A stretch of DNA of 64,000 nucleotides from an uncultured Lachnospiraceae bacterium (GCA_947576945.1 CANPTH010000001.1:62001-126000); one strand, 5' to 3'; counted from the first letter of the stretch, positions 1 to 10,482 are shown. Made by a program: numbers and translations. Notes: generated by a model not told the origin, from the letters alone.

Positions 1-5
1 AGGAA

Positions 6-230
6 ATGGAACAGTTTGTCAAAGAAAAGGGGATTGATATTGCCGTGCTTACCGTTCCGAAAAGCGCCGCAGTTGGAGTGGCGGAACAGCTTGTATCCTA
101 TGGGATCAAAGGAATATGGAATTTTGCGCATGTGGATCTGCACGTGCCGAAGGGAATTCAGGTGGAGAGCGTACATCTGTCGGACAGCCTGATGAAATTG
201 TCATATAATCTGTCATCGAGTAATAGTTGA
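6..230 (+). CDS. rex: Redox-sensing transcriptional repressor Rex, C-terminal part (truncated by window start)
   Basis: C-terminal motif VLTVPKSAAVGVAEQLVSYGIKGIWNFAHVDLHVP...ESVHLSDSLMKLSYNL is typical of Rex. Confidence 0.85.
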   Translation: MEQFVKEKGIDIAVLTVPKSAAVGVAEQLVSYGIKGIWNFAHVDLHVPKGIQVESVHLSDSLMKLSYNLSSSNS

Positions 231-275
231 AAAGGAAGGTTATAGTAGTTATTTGGGGAGAGGTTAGACTGTATT

Positions 276-980
276 ATGGAAAGAATGGATGAAGTATTTC
301 AAACAGCTTTGGCGGATAAGAAGATTCCGATTCTTACGCTGGATCATAAATGGCATCAGCTGTTTACGCAGCAGGAATGTCCTGCCGAGATTAAAGACAT
401 GGAATGTGAACTGAATGGTCTGTTGAAGCGGCAGGGTAAGGTGAACAGCAAGAACAGAGAGATCAGGAAACTAAAGAAGAAATTAATGGACGAAATCGTA
501 CTTCTTGCAAATGAGATGGAAAACGGCGCAACCTTAAGGATGGAGAAGGAGATGGAGACCCATAAGCGTCTGGTCAATGAATGTAATGAGAAGCTGGAGG
601 AGTGCGAGGAAGAGATGCTGGAACTGCCGAGGCAGATCGTTCAGCTGAATCACAGACTGATGCTGGCTACGATGGAGACCTGTTACAGAAGAATGCAGGA
701 GAACACGAAAGAGCTGGATGAAATAGAGGAGTGGATCCGGAATATTCGACGGGAATTGAAGAAGAAAGTAGTCCGTAAGCAGGAGAAAGAAATAATGAAT
801 CATCAGCTGTATTCCTATATGCACGATATCTTTGGGGCAGAAGTGATTGAAATCTTTGATATGAAGTATGATCCGGAAGAAAAAAGAAACAGGAAAAAAG
901 AAGCAGCGCCGGAGGAGAAGAAGCCGGAAGAAGCAGAAGGAATGCAGGAAAAAGACAGGACAGAGGCGTCGGAATCATAA
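276..980 (+). CDS. Hypothetical coiled-coil protein with charged Lys/Glu-rich C-terminus
   Basis: Intact 234-aa ORF, heptad-like charged composition, lies between rex and nnr. Confidence 0.7.
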   Translation: MERMDEVFQTALADKKIPILTLDHKWHQLFTQQECPAEIKDMECELNGLLKRQGKVNSKNREIRKLKKKLMDEIVLLANEMENGATLRMEKEMETHKRLVNECNEKLEECEEEMLELPRQIVQLNHRLMLATMETCYRRMQENTKELDEIEEWIRNIRRELKKKVVRKQEKEIMNHQLYSYMHDIFGAEVIEIFDMKYDPEEKRNRKKEAAPEEKKPEEAEGMQEKDRTEASES

Positions 981-1071
981 GATTTGGCGCTTCTGTTCTA
1001 TCATGGAAAACAGATTCGATAAGGGTCGTGTCCGGATATATGATCCCGTTCGGTCTGACAAGGAGCAGAAT

Positions 1072-2652
1072 ATGAAACATTATCTAGTCACAGCGGAAGA
1101 AATGAGGCAGTATGATGCCAATACAATAGAACAATTTCATATGCCGAGTCTGCTGCTTATGGAGCGCGCCGCGCTTGTCACGGTGGAGGAACTGCAGCGG
1201 ATGTGCGGAAAGGCGTCGTGCCGGGTTCTGGTGCTTGCCGGCAGAGGCAATAACGGAGGAGACGGTCTGGCCGTGGGAAGACTTCTCATGCTGCAGGGAT
1301 ATGAAGTGACATTTGTCCTGCCGGGAGAAGACTTCTATGAACGCTGCTCCGAAGAGACGAGGAGACAGATCGATATTCTATACGGATATGGAGCCTGTAT
1401 TTTTAGCAGGATGCAGGATGGTGAATATGATATAGTAATAGACGCCATTTTCGGTATCGGCCTGTCCAGAGACGTAGAAGGAATCTGGAAAGAGTCCATA
1501 CAATGGATCAACGGAAGCGGCGCCTGGGTGTGCAGCGTAGATATACCGTCAGGAATTGATGCAGATACCGGAAAGGTGATGGGATGTGCCGTACAGGCGA
1601 ATCTGACAGTGACATATGGTTTTCACAAGACAGGCCATGCGTTATATCCGGGTGCAATATACTGTGGAAAACTTGTCTGCAGGGATATGGGTATAGACGA
1701 GCGCAGTTTCCTGCATAAGAAGCCTTACTGGTATACATACGCCGGCAGGGAAGCGGGTATTCTTCCTGTGCGCCGTGCAGACGGCAATAAGGGAACTTTC
1801 GGTAAGGCGCTCCTTATCGTGGGAAGCAGGCAGATGGCAGGTGCAGCAATGTTAGCTGCAAAAAGTGCATTCCGCACAGGAGTTGGAATGGTTAAGGTCG
1901 TTACGGAAGAAAGGAATCGTGAGATCGTGCAGCAGTATGTACCGGAAGCGATGGTACTGACTTATACGGACACCCATGAACTCGAAGAGGATGCGGCATT
2001 TCTGGAATCGTTAAAGGCAGCGGAGGCATGGGCGGACAGTCTCCTGATCGGGCCGGGAATCGGTATGGGAAAGACTGCCGGCAGCCTGTTACGGTTTGCG
2101 GTGCAGGAAAGTGATCTGCCGCTGGTGATTGATGCAGATGGACTTAATCTGCTGGCGCGTGATCATGATCTGCAAAGCCATCTTGCCAAAATGGGAGAGC
2201 AGGGCAGAGCGATTATTCTCACTCCGCATCCTGGGGAGTTTGCAAGATTGTATGATTGTTCCATAGTGCAGGTTAAAGAACATTTGACGGATTATCCGAG
2301 GCGTCTTAGCGACAGGCTTTGCAGTGTTGTTGTCTGCAAGGATGCGAGGACAGTTGTGGCGCAGTGCAGGGGAGTACAGGGGTATATTAATACAACAGGC
2401 AATTCCGGAATGGCGACAGCAGGTTCTGGTGATGTGCTGGCTGGTATGATAACAGGATTTCTTGCGCAGGGTATGAGGGAAATGGATGCAGCGGTTACAG
2501 GAGTATATCTGCATGGATATGCAGGCGATTTGGCGGCGGCGCAGGGGACGGAAGCATGCATGACAGCGACTGACCTGCTGGATTGCATGAAAGATGCTGT
2601 GGCGCAGTTAAAGCACGGCGGTAAGGAGAAGGGAAAGGAAGCTTTATTATGA
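1072..2652 (+). CDS. nnr: Bifunctional NAD(P)H-hydrate epimerase / ADP-dependent NAD(P)H-hydrate dehydratase
   Basis: Epimerase motif GRGNNGGDGL and dehydratase motifs LTPHPGEFARL, NTTGNSGMATAGSGDVLAG; likely start MKHYLVTAEEM (the 868 ORF start is overextended). Confidence 0.92.
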   Translation: MKHYLVTAEEMRQYDANTIEQFHMPSLLLMERAALVTVEELQRMCGKASCRVLVLAGRGNNGGDGLAVGRLLMLQGYEVTFVLPGEDFYERCSEETRRQIDILYGYGACIFSRMQDGEYDIVIDAIFGIGLSRDVEGIWKESIQWINGSGAWVCSVDIPSGIDADTGKVMGCAVQANLTVTYGFHKTGHALYPGAIYCGKLVCRDMGIDERSFLHKKPYWYTYAGREAGILPVRRADGNKGTFGKALLIVGSRQMAGAAMLAAKSAFRTGVGMVKVVTEERNREIVQQYVPEAMVLTYTDTHELEEDAAFLESLKAAEAWADSLLIGPGIGMGKTAGSLLRFAVQESDLPLVIDADGLNLLARDHDLQSHLAKMGEQGRAIILTPHPGEFARLYDCSIVQVKEHLTDYPRRLSDRLCSVVVCKDARTVVAQCRGVQGYINTTGNSGMATAGSGDVLAGMITGFLAQGMREMDAAVTGVYLHGYAGDLAAAQGTEACMTATDLLDCMKDAVAQLKHGGKEKGKEALL

Positions 2653-3830
2653 TAGAGAAATATCAGAGAGTGTATGCGGCAGTTGATCTGGATGCCATAC
2701 ATAATAATATGGTGCAAATGTATCAGAATCTGTCCCCGGGTACAAAGATTATCGGTGTGATCAAAGCTGACGCTTATGGACATGGCGCGGTACAGATCGG
2801 GCGGGAATTGGAAGATATGGATTTTGTGTCCGGATATGCGACTGCTACTGCGGAAGAGGCAATGATACTGCGGTATGAAGGATTGCGAAAGCCTGTTTTA
2901 GTTCTCGGCTACACGTTTCCCTGCTGCTATGAGGAGCTGATCCGTAATGAGATACAGATGACGGTATTTCGAGAGGACAGTTTAGCAGAATTGGATGCCT
3001 GTGCGTGCAGGCTGGGAAAGCCGGCCAGAGTACATGTGAAAGTAGAGACCGGTATGAGCAGGCTGGGGATCAGACCGGATGAGAGCGGCCTGCGGTTCGT
3101 TGAGAAGGCTTTCCATATGAAAGGAATCATGGTGGAGGGGATGTTCACCCATTTTGCCAGAGCAGATGAACAGGATAAAACATCGGCCAGACAACAGCTT
3201 GTGAAGTTTCGGGATTTTATAGATCTGGTGGAAAAGGAGCTTAAAGTTTCTGTCCCATTAAAGCATTGTTCCAACAGCGCAGGGATTGTGGAACTTCCTG
3301 AGGCTAACATGGATGCGGTCAGGGCCGGGATCATGATGTACGGATTGTGGCCGTCGCCGGAGGTGTCTAAGGATATTGTATCGCTGCAGCCGGTATTGTC
3401 ACTGAAGAGCCACATTGTTTATATCAAAGAAGTAGAGGCCGGAACGCCGGTCAGTTACGGAGGCACTTATGTGACATCCGATAGAATGCGGATCGCAACG
3501 ATACCTGTCGGATATGGAGACGGTTACCCGAGAAGCCTGTCAGGCATTGGCCATGTCCTGATCCGGGGGAGAAAAGCTCCTGTTCTGGGCAGAATCTGTA
3601 TGGATCAGTTTATGGTTGGCCTTGAAGGTATCCCGGATGCGGTCGAAGGAGATGAAGTGACGCTGATCGGAAGAGACGGCGGTCTGCAGATCACGATGGA
3701 AGAACTGGGAGAGATGTCCGGCAGATTTAATTACGAACTTGCCTGTGATTTGAGCAGGAGAATTCCACGTGTGTATATAAAGGGAGGTGCAATAGCATCC
3801 ACAAAGGATGATTTTGACGATTATCGCTGA
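2649..3830 (+). CDS. alr: Alanine racemase
   Basis: AVDLDAIHNNM...VIKADAYGHGA PLP-lysine motif; VGYGDGYPR; GRICMDQ; 4-bp overlap with nnr. Confidence 0.95.
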   Translation: MIEKYQRVYAAVDLDAIHNNMVQMYQNLSPGTKIIGVIKADAYGHGAVQIGRELEDMDFVSGYATATAEEAMILRYEGLRKPVLVLGYTFPCCYEELIRNEIQMTVFREDSLAELDACACRLGKPARVHVKVETGMSRLGIRPDESGLRFVEKAFHMKGIMVEGMFTHFARADEQDKTSARQQLVKFRDFIDLVEKELKVSVPLKHCSNSAGIVELPEANMDAVRAGIMMYGLWPSPEVSKDIVSLQPVLSLKSHIVYIKEVEAGTPVSYGGTYVTSDRMRIATIPVGYGDGYPRSLSGIGHVLIRGRKAPVLGRICMDQFMVGLEGIPDAVEGDEVTLIGRDGGLQITMEELGEMSGRFNYELACDLSRRIPRVYIKGGAIASTKDDFDDYR

Positions 3831-3946
3831 ATATATAGGACTGTTTCTGGTAAAATTCTTCTTACATTGTATATCCTTAAGATAAACAGACAATAATAGT
3901 GATACAGAAAATTTATATAAGGAAGTAACGTGAGAAGTGCGGAGGT

Positions 3947-4294
3947 ATGGTGATGAGAAGAGGAGATATTTACTACGCAGACTTAAGACCTGTGATCGGT
4001 TCTGAACAGGGCGGTATCAGGCCGGTGCTGATTATACAGAATGATATCGGAAATAAACACAGCCCGACTGTGATCTGTGCAGCGATCACATCCAAGATGA
4101 ATAAGGCGAAACTGCCCACCCATATTGAACTGAATGCCAGCAAGTATGACATGGTCAAAGATTCCGTTATCCTGCTGGAACAGCTGAGAACAATTGATAA
4201 GAAGCGTCTGAAAGACAGGATCTGTCATCTCGACCAGGATATTATGAAGGTCGTGAATGTAGGATTGATGGTCAGCCTTGAATTAAATACATAG
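3947..4294 (+). CDS. mazF: MazF/PemK family endoribonuclease toxin (EndoA-like)
   Basis: [46 protein letters not shown] is typical MazF. Confidence 0.92.
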   Translation: MVMRRGDIYYADLRPVIGSEQGGIRPVLIIQNDIGNKHSPTVICAAITSKMNKAKLPTHIELNASKYDMVKDSVILLEQLRTIDKKRLKDRICHLDQDIMKVVNVGLMVSLELNT

Positions 4295-4312
4295 AGAAGG
4301 CTGAGATGTAAT

Positions 4313-4341
4313 TTGACACTGCTTCCATTCCTTGCTATATT
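4313..4341 (+). promoter_or_regulatory. Predicted sigma-A promoter TTGACA-N17-TATATT
   Basis: ttgaca at 4313, 17-bp spacer, tatatt at 4336; upstream of the CBS-domain gene. Confidence 0.5.
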
Positions 4342-4393
4342 AGTATAATAGCAAAGACGCTTCAAAAAAGAGCAAAGGAGATGATGAATCCGT

Positions 4394-5773
4394 ATGGACG
4401 ATGGTGTCGCGAGTAGTAGCAGTGTTGTATGGTTTATTATTTTGTTATTATTGGAGATGCTGTTTTATAGTTTTGATTCCGCATTTCAATACAGAAAAGA
4501 GGCGGAACATGGTGACGAGGAGAAGGCCGAAACCGGCGGATCGGATAGAAAACAGATAAGGCTGGATTATCTGATGTGCCATATTGCGCAGTATACCAGT
4601 GCGATTCAGCTTGGGATCGTGACGGTCAATATTTTGTTTGGCGCCCTGTATTTGTATCAGCTGAACAGTTATTTTACGTATCTGGTCTATCGGGCGGCGG
4701 TCAACAGCATCGGTGATCTGTTTGGCTGGCATATCAAGCTGTTTGCAGTCAGTACCGCAGTGTTGGTCACGTTTGTTCTGCTATACATAATCGTAACTTT
4801 TGGGGTATCGATTCCCAGAAAGGTTACATCGCGTAATCCGGAGAGATGGTTCAGGCTGCTTATTACGCCTGTCTATTATTATGTCCGGATAACAGCTCCC
4901 CTCACGGCCCTCATATCTGTGACAGCAGGCGCAATTCTGCGTGTTTTCGGCGTTAAAGGCGCCGGCAGACGGGCGGATGTGACGGAGGAAAAGATCCTCT
5001 CCATGGTCAGTGTGGGACATGAGCAGGGGATACTGGAAGCCAATGAGGCGGAGATGATCAATAATATTTTTGAGTACGGAGATAAAGAGGCGAAAGATAT
5101 TATGGTCAACCGCAATAACATGGTGGGCATAGAATCCACCATGACACTGCAGGAAGCAGCTTCTTTTATCGTGGATGCACATAACAGCCGTTTTCCGGTG
5201 TATGAGGGTACCATCGACCATATAATTGGAATCCTGCATTTGAAAGATGTTATGCGCATGCAGATGAACAGCCGCATGAAGAGCAGGCCGATCGGTAAGA
5301 TCAGGGGACTGCTTCGAGAACCCAGGTTTATCACGGAGAAACGTAAAATTGACGATTTGTTTCGTGTTATGAGAGCGGAGAAGATCCAGATGGTCATTGT
5401 TGTAGATGAATACGGACAGACGGCCGGTCTGGTGGCGCTGGAAGACATTCTGGAAGAGATCGTCGGGAATATTGAAGACGAGTATGATGAAGAGGCAAGT
5501 TATATTGTGAGAAAGGATTCTGACAGCTATGTGATCCAGGGCAAAATGCCTTTGGAGGAATTGGAAGATCAGTTGAAAATCAGCTTTGATGAAGAACCTT
5601 TTGATACAGTGAACGGATTCGTGATCTCAAGATTGGAACATATACCGGAAGAGGGCGAAGACTTCGAGTTTGAGTATGAGGGATATGTGTTCAGAATTCT
5701 GGAGGTAAAGGATCGGATGATCCAGAGTGTGCTTGCGCATCCGCAGAGCGGAGAGCAATTGTCGGAATGTTAA
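4394..5773 (+). CDS. Hemolysin-family/CorC-like CNNM transmembrane protein with CBS domains
   Basis: N-terminal TM segments, EEKILSMVSVGHEQGILEANEAEMINNIFEYGDKEAKDIMV, CBS pair, CorC_HlyC C-terminus. Confidence 0.9.
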   Translation: MDDGVASSSSVVWFIILLLLEMLFYSFDSAFQYRKEAEHGDEEKAETGGSDRKQIRLDYLMCHIAQYTSAIQLGIVTVNILFGALYLYQLNSYFTYLVYRAAVNSIGDLFGWHIKLFAVSTAVLVTFVLLYIIVTFGVSIPRKVTSRNPERWFRLLITPVYYYVRITAPLTALISVTAGAILRVFGVKGAGRRADVTEEKILSMVSVGHEQGILEANEAEMINNIFEYGDKEAKDIMVNRNNMVGIESTMTLQEAASFIVDAHNSRFPVYEGTIDHIIGILHLKDVMRMQMNSRMKSRPIGKIRGLLREPRFITEKRKIDDLFRVMRAEKIQMVIVVDEYGQTAGLVALEDILEEIVGNIEDEYDEEASYIVRKDSDSYVIQGKMPLEELEDQLKISFDEEPFDTVNGFVISRLEHIPEEGEDFEFEYEGYVFRILEVKDRMIQSVLAHPQSGEQLSEC

Positions 5774-5812
5774 AGGGAAGGGAATACACACAAAAACAAA
5801 GGAGGCCATAGT

Positions 5813-6541
5813 ATGTCAGGACATTCTAAATTTGCAAATATCAAACATAAGAAAGAGAAAAATGATGCTGCCAAGGGCAAAATCTTTACAATCATTGGCA
5901 GAGAGATCGCAGTGGCTGTCAAGGAAGGCGGACCGGATCCTGCCAACAATTTCAAACTTGCGCAGGTGATCGCCAAGGCCAAGGCCAACAATATGCCCAA
6001 TGATACGATCGACCGGGGAATCAAGAAGGCAGCCGGAGAAGGCGGAAATGTCAACTATAAATATGTCACTTATGAAGGATATGGTCCCAATGGCATCGCT
6101 ATTATCGTGGATGCGCTGACCGATAATGCCAACAGAACGGCAGCAAATGTGAGGAGCGCTTTTACGAAAGGGCAGGGGAATGTAGGTACGCCCGGATGCG
6201 TTTCCTTTATGTTTGACAAGAAGGGACTGATCATCATCGATAAGGAAGAGTGTGATATGGAGGCTGATGATCTGATGATGACGGCTCTGGATGCGGGAGC
6301 GGAGGACTTTTCCGAGGAGGAAGACTGTTATGAGGTCTACACGGATCCGGATCAGTGGAGTGAGGTAGATGCCGCATTGAAAACAGCCGGGATCATGCCG
6401 GTATCTTCGGAAGTGACGATGATCCCGCAGAACTGGGTGGAGCTTACGGATGAGACAGCGATCAAGAACCTGCAGAAGACGTTGGATCTTCTGGAGGATG
6501 ATGACGATGTGCAGGCCGTGTATCACAACTGGGATGAGTAA
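5813..6541 (+). CDS. yebC: YebC/PmpR family transcriptional regulator or translation factor
   Basis: MSGHSKFANIKHKKEKNDAAKGKIFT...; YEGYGPNGIAIIVDALTDNANRTA. Confidence 0.95.
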   Translation: MSGHSKFANIKHKKEKNDAAKGKIFTIIGREIAVAVKEGGPDPANNFKLAQVIAKAKANNMPNDTIDRGIKKAAGEGGNVNYKYVTYEGYGPNGIAIIVDALTDNANRTAANVRSAFTKGQGNVGTPGCVSFMFDKKGLIIIDKEECDMEADDLMMTALDAGAEDFSEEEDCYEVYTDPDQWSEVDAALKTAGIMPVSSEVTMIPQNWVELTDETAIKNLQKTLDLLEDDDDVQAVYHNWDE

Positions 6542-6544
6542 GAT

Positions 6545-7441
6545 GTGAATGTGCCGGTATATCAGGCAGGGCGTAAGAGTATAAGATGGAGGGCCAGGAT
6601 GGAACCGGAACGGATTGCAGGACTGTTTGATCAGGCGGAAAGCAAGACAGCCGAATTTAAGAAAGAAACCTATGCGGAAGCCTTTCGGGATTATCTGGAA
6701 GATAATGCGGCGGTGTGGGATATGCTGGGCGGTGCGGGGACAGGCGGCATGCTGCTGCAGGAACAGGAGCAGGCAGGAATCCTGGCAGCGGAAGCCTTTG
6801 TCAGCGGCGCCCGTCAGAAAGTGGATGCTGTCAAAGGCAGGACGAAAAAGGAGAAGCTGCAGTACAACCTGAACCTGTATATGGTCTCCTATGTTTTACC
6901 GGCGGTCATTGCATGGCACAGGCGCGGCGGCGTCAGAGAAGAGGAGACGAAGCGCCTGACAGATATAATATGCAGCAAATGGCAGGAAGCTTTTGGAGCC
7001 CGTATCCAGGCGTCGGATTTTGAGTCCATTCAATCCGGTTTCCGGCAAAAGCTTTGTTTTGTGACGACTGCTGTATGCCGTGGACTGCAGAAACCGCAGG
7101 ATTGCAAAGAGATCCTGCTGATGAAACAGTTCCGGGACGGATATTTTGCCGGGAGTGCAGAGGGGAAACAACTGATAGAGGAATATTATGACATTGCACC
7201 GACGATCGTCAAAAGGATTGCCAGAGAGGCAGATCCGGAGGAGGAATATCGGTATCTTTGGAATACTTATATCAGGAAATGCGTGGACTATATCGAAGAA
7301 GGACAGAATGAACAGTGCAGCCGTCTTTACAAATCTATGATGGCAGAGTTGAAGGCAGAATATATGGTGATCGTGAAAGAACAGAAGGATCATGGCGCAG
7401 GCGGCATGAGAATGGGAGATCAATATGGGCAGACAGTATAA
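6545..7441 (+). CDS. CFI-box-CTERM-type domain protein of unknown function
   Basis: Internal block CFVTTAVCRGLQKPQDCKEILLMKQFRDGYFAGSAEGKQLIEEYYDIAPTIVKRI resembles the CFI-box domain. Confidence 0.7.
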   Translation: MNVPVYQAGRKSIRWRARMEPERIAGLFDQAESKTAEFKKETYAEAFRDYLEDNAAVWDMLGGAGTGGMLLQEQEQAGILAAEAFVSGARQKVDAVKGRTKKEKLQYNLNLYMVSYVLPAVIAWHRRGGVREEETKRLTDIICSKWQEAFGARIQASDFESIQSGFRQKLCFVTTAVCRGLQKPQDCKEILLMKQFRDGYFAGSAEGKQLIEEYYDIAPTIVKRIAREADPEEEYRYLWNTYIRKCVDYIEEGQNEQCSRLYKSMMAELKAEYMVIVKEQKDHGAGGMRMGDQYGQTV

Positions 7442-8708
7442 GAAAGAGACAATATGTATTCAGTCCGGGTGGCAGCCGGGTAACGGAGAGGCGCGTGTGC
7501 TGCCGATCTATCAGAGCACCACTTTTAAATATGAGTCTTCGGAACAGATGGGAAGACTTTTTGATCTGGAGGAGAGCGGTTATTTCTACAGCAGACTGCA
7601 GAATCCCACCAATGACTGTGTGGCGGCCAAGATCTGTGAGCTGGAAGGCGGCGTGGCGGCGATGCTGACGTCCTCCGGACAGGCGGCATGTCACTATGCA
7701 GTGTTCAATATCTGTGAGGCAGGAGATCATGTAGTCCTGTCTTCCACGGTATATGGCGGGACTTTTAACCTGCTCACCTGTACGATGAAGAAGATGGGGA
7801 TCCGCTGTACGGTGGTAGATCCGGATGCTTCGGAGGAGGAGATCGCGAAGGCTTTTGAACCGAATACGAAATGTGTTTTTGCGGAGACGATCGCCAACCC
7901 TGCGCTGGTGGTTCTGGATATCGAGAAATTCGCTCATTTGGCACATGCGCATCAGGTACCATTGATCGTAGACAATACTTTTGCCACACCGATCAATTGT
8001 AACCCTTTTGACTGGGGAGCAGATATTGTTGTACATTCGACAACGAAATACATGGACGGCCATGCCATGGCTGTGGGCGGCTGTATCGTGGATTCAGGGA
8101 AGTTTGACTGGAGCGCCTGCCCGGATAAATTTCCGGGGCTGTGCACGCCGGACGAGTCCTATCATGGCATTATCTATACGGAGAGGTTTGGTAAGGCGGC
8201 CTATATTACCAAGGCTACAAGCCAGCTGATGAGAGACTTGGGATCCATACAGTCGCCGCAGAATGCATTCCTTCTGAATGTCGGTCTGGAGACTTTGCCG
8301 CTGCGTATGGAACGGCACTGTTATAATGCGCTGAAGGTGGCGGAATACCTGGAGCGGAATGAGAAGACAGCCTGGGTAAATTATCCGGGGCTGAAAGGAA
8401 GCAGGTACTATGAATTGGCTAAGAAGTATATGCCAGACGGTACATGCGGGGTTATTTCCTTCGGATTAAAGGGCGGAAGGGCGGCTGCGGCTCAGATGAT
8501 GGATCACTTGAAGCTGGCGGCAATCGTAACGCATGTGGCCGATGCAAGAACCAGTGTGCTGCATCCGGCGAGCCATACGCACAGGCAGATGAATGATGAA
8601 CAGCTGAAAGAGGCCGGTGTTGCGCCGGATCTGATCAGATTATCCGTAGGGCTGGAGCATATTGATGATATTATCGCAGATCTGGAGCAGGCAATATCAA
8701 AAGTCTAG
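7425..8708 (+). CDS. metY: O-acetylhomoserine aminocarboxypropyltransferase / Cys-Met metabolism PLP enzyme
   Basis: ETICIQSGWQPGNGEARVLPIYQSTTF; VHSTTKYMDGHAMAVGG PLP region; SVGLEHIDDIIADLEQA. Confidence 0.85.
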   Translation: MGRQYKKETICIQSGWQPGNGEARVLPIYQSTTFKYESSEQMGRLFDLEESGYFYSRLQNPTNDCVAAKICELEGGVAAMLTSSGQAACHYAVFNICEAGDHVVLSSTVYGGTFNLLTCTMKKMGIRCTVVDPDASEEEIAKAFEPNTKCVFAETIANPALVVLDIEKFAHLAHAHQVPLIVDNTFATPINCNPFDWGADIVVHSTTKYMDGHAMAVGGCIVDSGKFDWSACPDKFPGLCTPDESYHGIIYTERFGKAAYITKATSQLMRDLGSIQSPQNAFLLNVGLETLPLRMERHCYNALKVAEYLERNEKTAWVNYPGLKGSRYYELAKKYMPDGTCGVISFGLKGGRAAAAQMMDHLKLAAIVTHVADARTSVLHPASHTHRQMNDEQLKEAGVAPDLIRLSVGLEHIDDIIADLEQAISKV

Positions 8709-8726
8709 TAAAGGAATACTTTGATT

Positions 8727-10385
8727 ATGACTTATCACAAAACGTGGTTTAGCTATGTACTATGGGTGATTTATACGATGCTGTGTGCCATATTTCTTGT
8801 TTTCGCAGGGAATTATGTCTGGGCGAGTTACCTGCAGACCGGCGGACTGAGGATTTCTCTGGCGGACTGGACAGTACAGACTGCCGGATTTCTGATGCTC
8901 CCTGTTATGGCAGTATTGTACTGGATTATCCGCATTGTTTCACTCAAAGTCAGGAAGAAAATAATCTGGAAGGAAAGTATGCGGTGGATCCTGGAGGGAA
9001 TTGCAGTGTGGACAGCACTGGCTCTTGGTATTTTTTTTCGGATTATATATGCATCGGAGTACATAGTGGCGTTAAATACCGCCAATGACATCACACAGGC
9101 CGGTATTAATGGAATAGAATATTTTGACATGGCATTGGTGACGGCGGACGGTATTGTGGAACCACTTACTTATGGCGCAGCCTGGCTGTATGTATCTTCG
9201 TTGTCATTTGTGCTGACTTTTCTGGGAAATAAAGTTGCTTCTGCGATCATTTTTCAGTTTATACTGCAGATCGCAGGTCTGGTGCTTGCCTATGCAGTGA
9301 CCAGAAAGCTTGCAGGCCGGATTCCTGCATGTGTGACGCTTTTCTATCTGGCATGTTCGACAGGCTGTCTGGAAATGTTGAGGAATCTGGGGCCGGAGTG
9401 TTTCTATTTTATTTTGTATATGAGCGGAATGCTTGCCGCCGCCGGTTATGTAAAAAGTTACTGTGCGAATCGGTTAAAAAGAGTACCGATGGCAGCCGGA
9501 GCAGTTTTTACAGGTGTTTGGATCGGCATTCTGGGGTATCTGGATCCGACGGCATTTACATTACTGACAGTAATGATAGCGGTTATGACCGGAAAGAAGA
9601 AGCGGCCGGAAGGAATGCAGGCCAACTATTCTCTGGCAGTCAGTTGTGCTGCGATCATTACGGTTATTTTGTCATGTGCGGCAGGCCTTCTGGGAATGGC
9701 TGCTGTTGTTTCCTATAACAGAGGGACTGTTTTTGAGAAAGAGATGGGAAACTGGGTGGCGCTGCACATAGAAAATACGCGAACCTTCGGCTTCAAGCCT
9801 CTTTATCCCTATTCTATGGATATGCTTCTGTTCGCGGTTCTTGTGGTATTTGCTGCTTTTCTGGTATTTGAGTTTTTCCGCAGCGGCAGGGAACAGAATT
9901 ATATGCTGTGGATCCTGCTGTGTATTATTGCAGCGCCGACTCCTCTGGCGGTGATCGGCATACAGCCTTTCGGTCTGCTTTCCATGTATATCTGGGGTGT
10001 GCTGGCCGGACTGGGCATTCAAAACTGTCTTTTCGGTGGAAGCGCAGGACTGGTGCAGTCTTTGATCGAGGAGATTAATCAGACGGCAGAAGTGGTTCCG
10101 GTAATAACAGACGGGAAAGCAGCTGCATCGGAGCCTGAAACAGCAGAAGAAGGAGCGGATATAGAAGAAGGGCAGTTGGAAGACAGGCAGTTAGAAGACA
10201 TGGAAGAAACAGTGCAGAGTACGGAGCCGGAGGCACAAGTGATAACAAAACCTCGTTATCTGGAGAATCCGTTACCGCTTCCCAAAAAACATGTTCACAG
10301 GCAGATGGATTATCAATATCCTGTCAGGGATCAGGATATGAAATTTGATGTGGAAATAAAAGAAGACGATGATTTTGATCTTTGA
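8727..10385 (+). CDS. Multi-pass membrane protein, possibly GT-C-like, with acidic C-terminal tail
   Basis: About 10 hydrophobic segments followed by a Glu-rich cytosolic-looking tail; no family motif certain. Confidence 0.6.
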   Translation: MTYHKTWFSYVLWVIYTMLCAIFLVFAGNYVWASYLQTGGLRISLADWTVQTAGFLMLPVMAVLYWIIRIVSLKVRKKIIWKESMRWILEGIAVWTALALGIFFRIIYASEYIVALNTANDITQAGINGIEYFDMALVTADGIVEPLTYGAAWLYVSSLSFVLTFLGNKVASAIIFQFILQIAGLVLAYAVTRKLAGRIPACVTLFYLACSTGCLEMLRNLGPECFYFILYMSGMLAAAGYVKSYCANRLKRVPMAAGAVFTGVWIGILGYLDPTAFTLLTVMIAVMTGKKKRPEGMQANYSLAVSCAAIITVILSCAAGLLGMAAVVSYNRGTVFEKEMGNWVALHIENTRTFGFKPLYPYSMDMLLFAVLVVFAAFLVFEFFRSGREQNYMLWILLCIIAAPTPLAVIGIQPFGLLSMYIWGVLAGLGIQNCLFGGSAGLVQSLIEEINQTAEVVPVITDGKAAASEPETAEEGADIEEGQLEDRQLEDMEETVQSTEPEAQVITKPRYLENPLPLPKKHVHRQMDYQYPVRDQDMKFDVEIKEDDDFDL

Positions 10386-10442
10386 ACATTTTCCATAGAA
10401 TCGTTTCGGCATGTATAAATGGTGAAAGATAACACAAACTAT

Positions 10443-10482
10443 GAGAGGATCACAAAGCGGACAATGCGCTTGTGATTCTCTT
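10443..10482 (+). terminator. Predicted hairpin terminator or attenuator
   Basis: gagaggatcacaaagcg-gacaat-gcgcttgtgattctc followed by ttattctattt. Confidence 0.5.

Noticed and set aside
868-1071. N-terminal extension of the nnr ORF
   Set aside because: Overlaps the upstream coiled-coil gene in another frame and is low complexity (KKKETGKKKQRRRRRSRKK); real start is likely ATG at 1072.
667-1080. Long antisense ORFs throughout the window (e.g. 137 aa at 667-1080, 292 aa at 49417-50295)
   Set aside because: They mirror strong + strand genes, have no family signature and are explained by codon bias.
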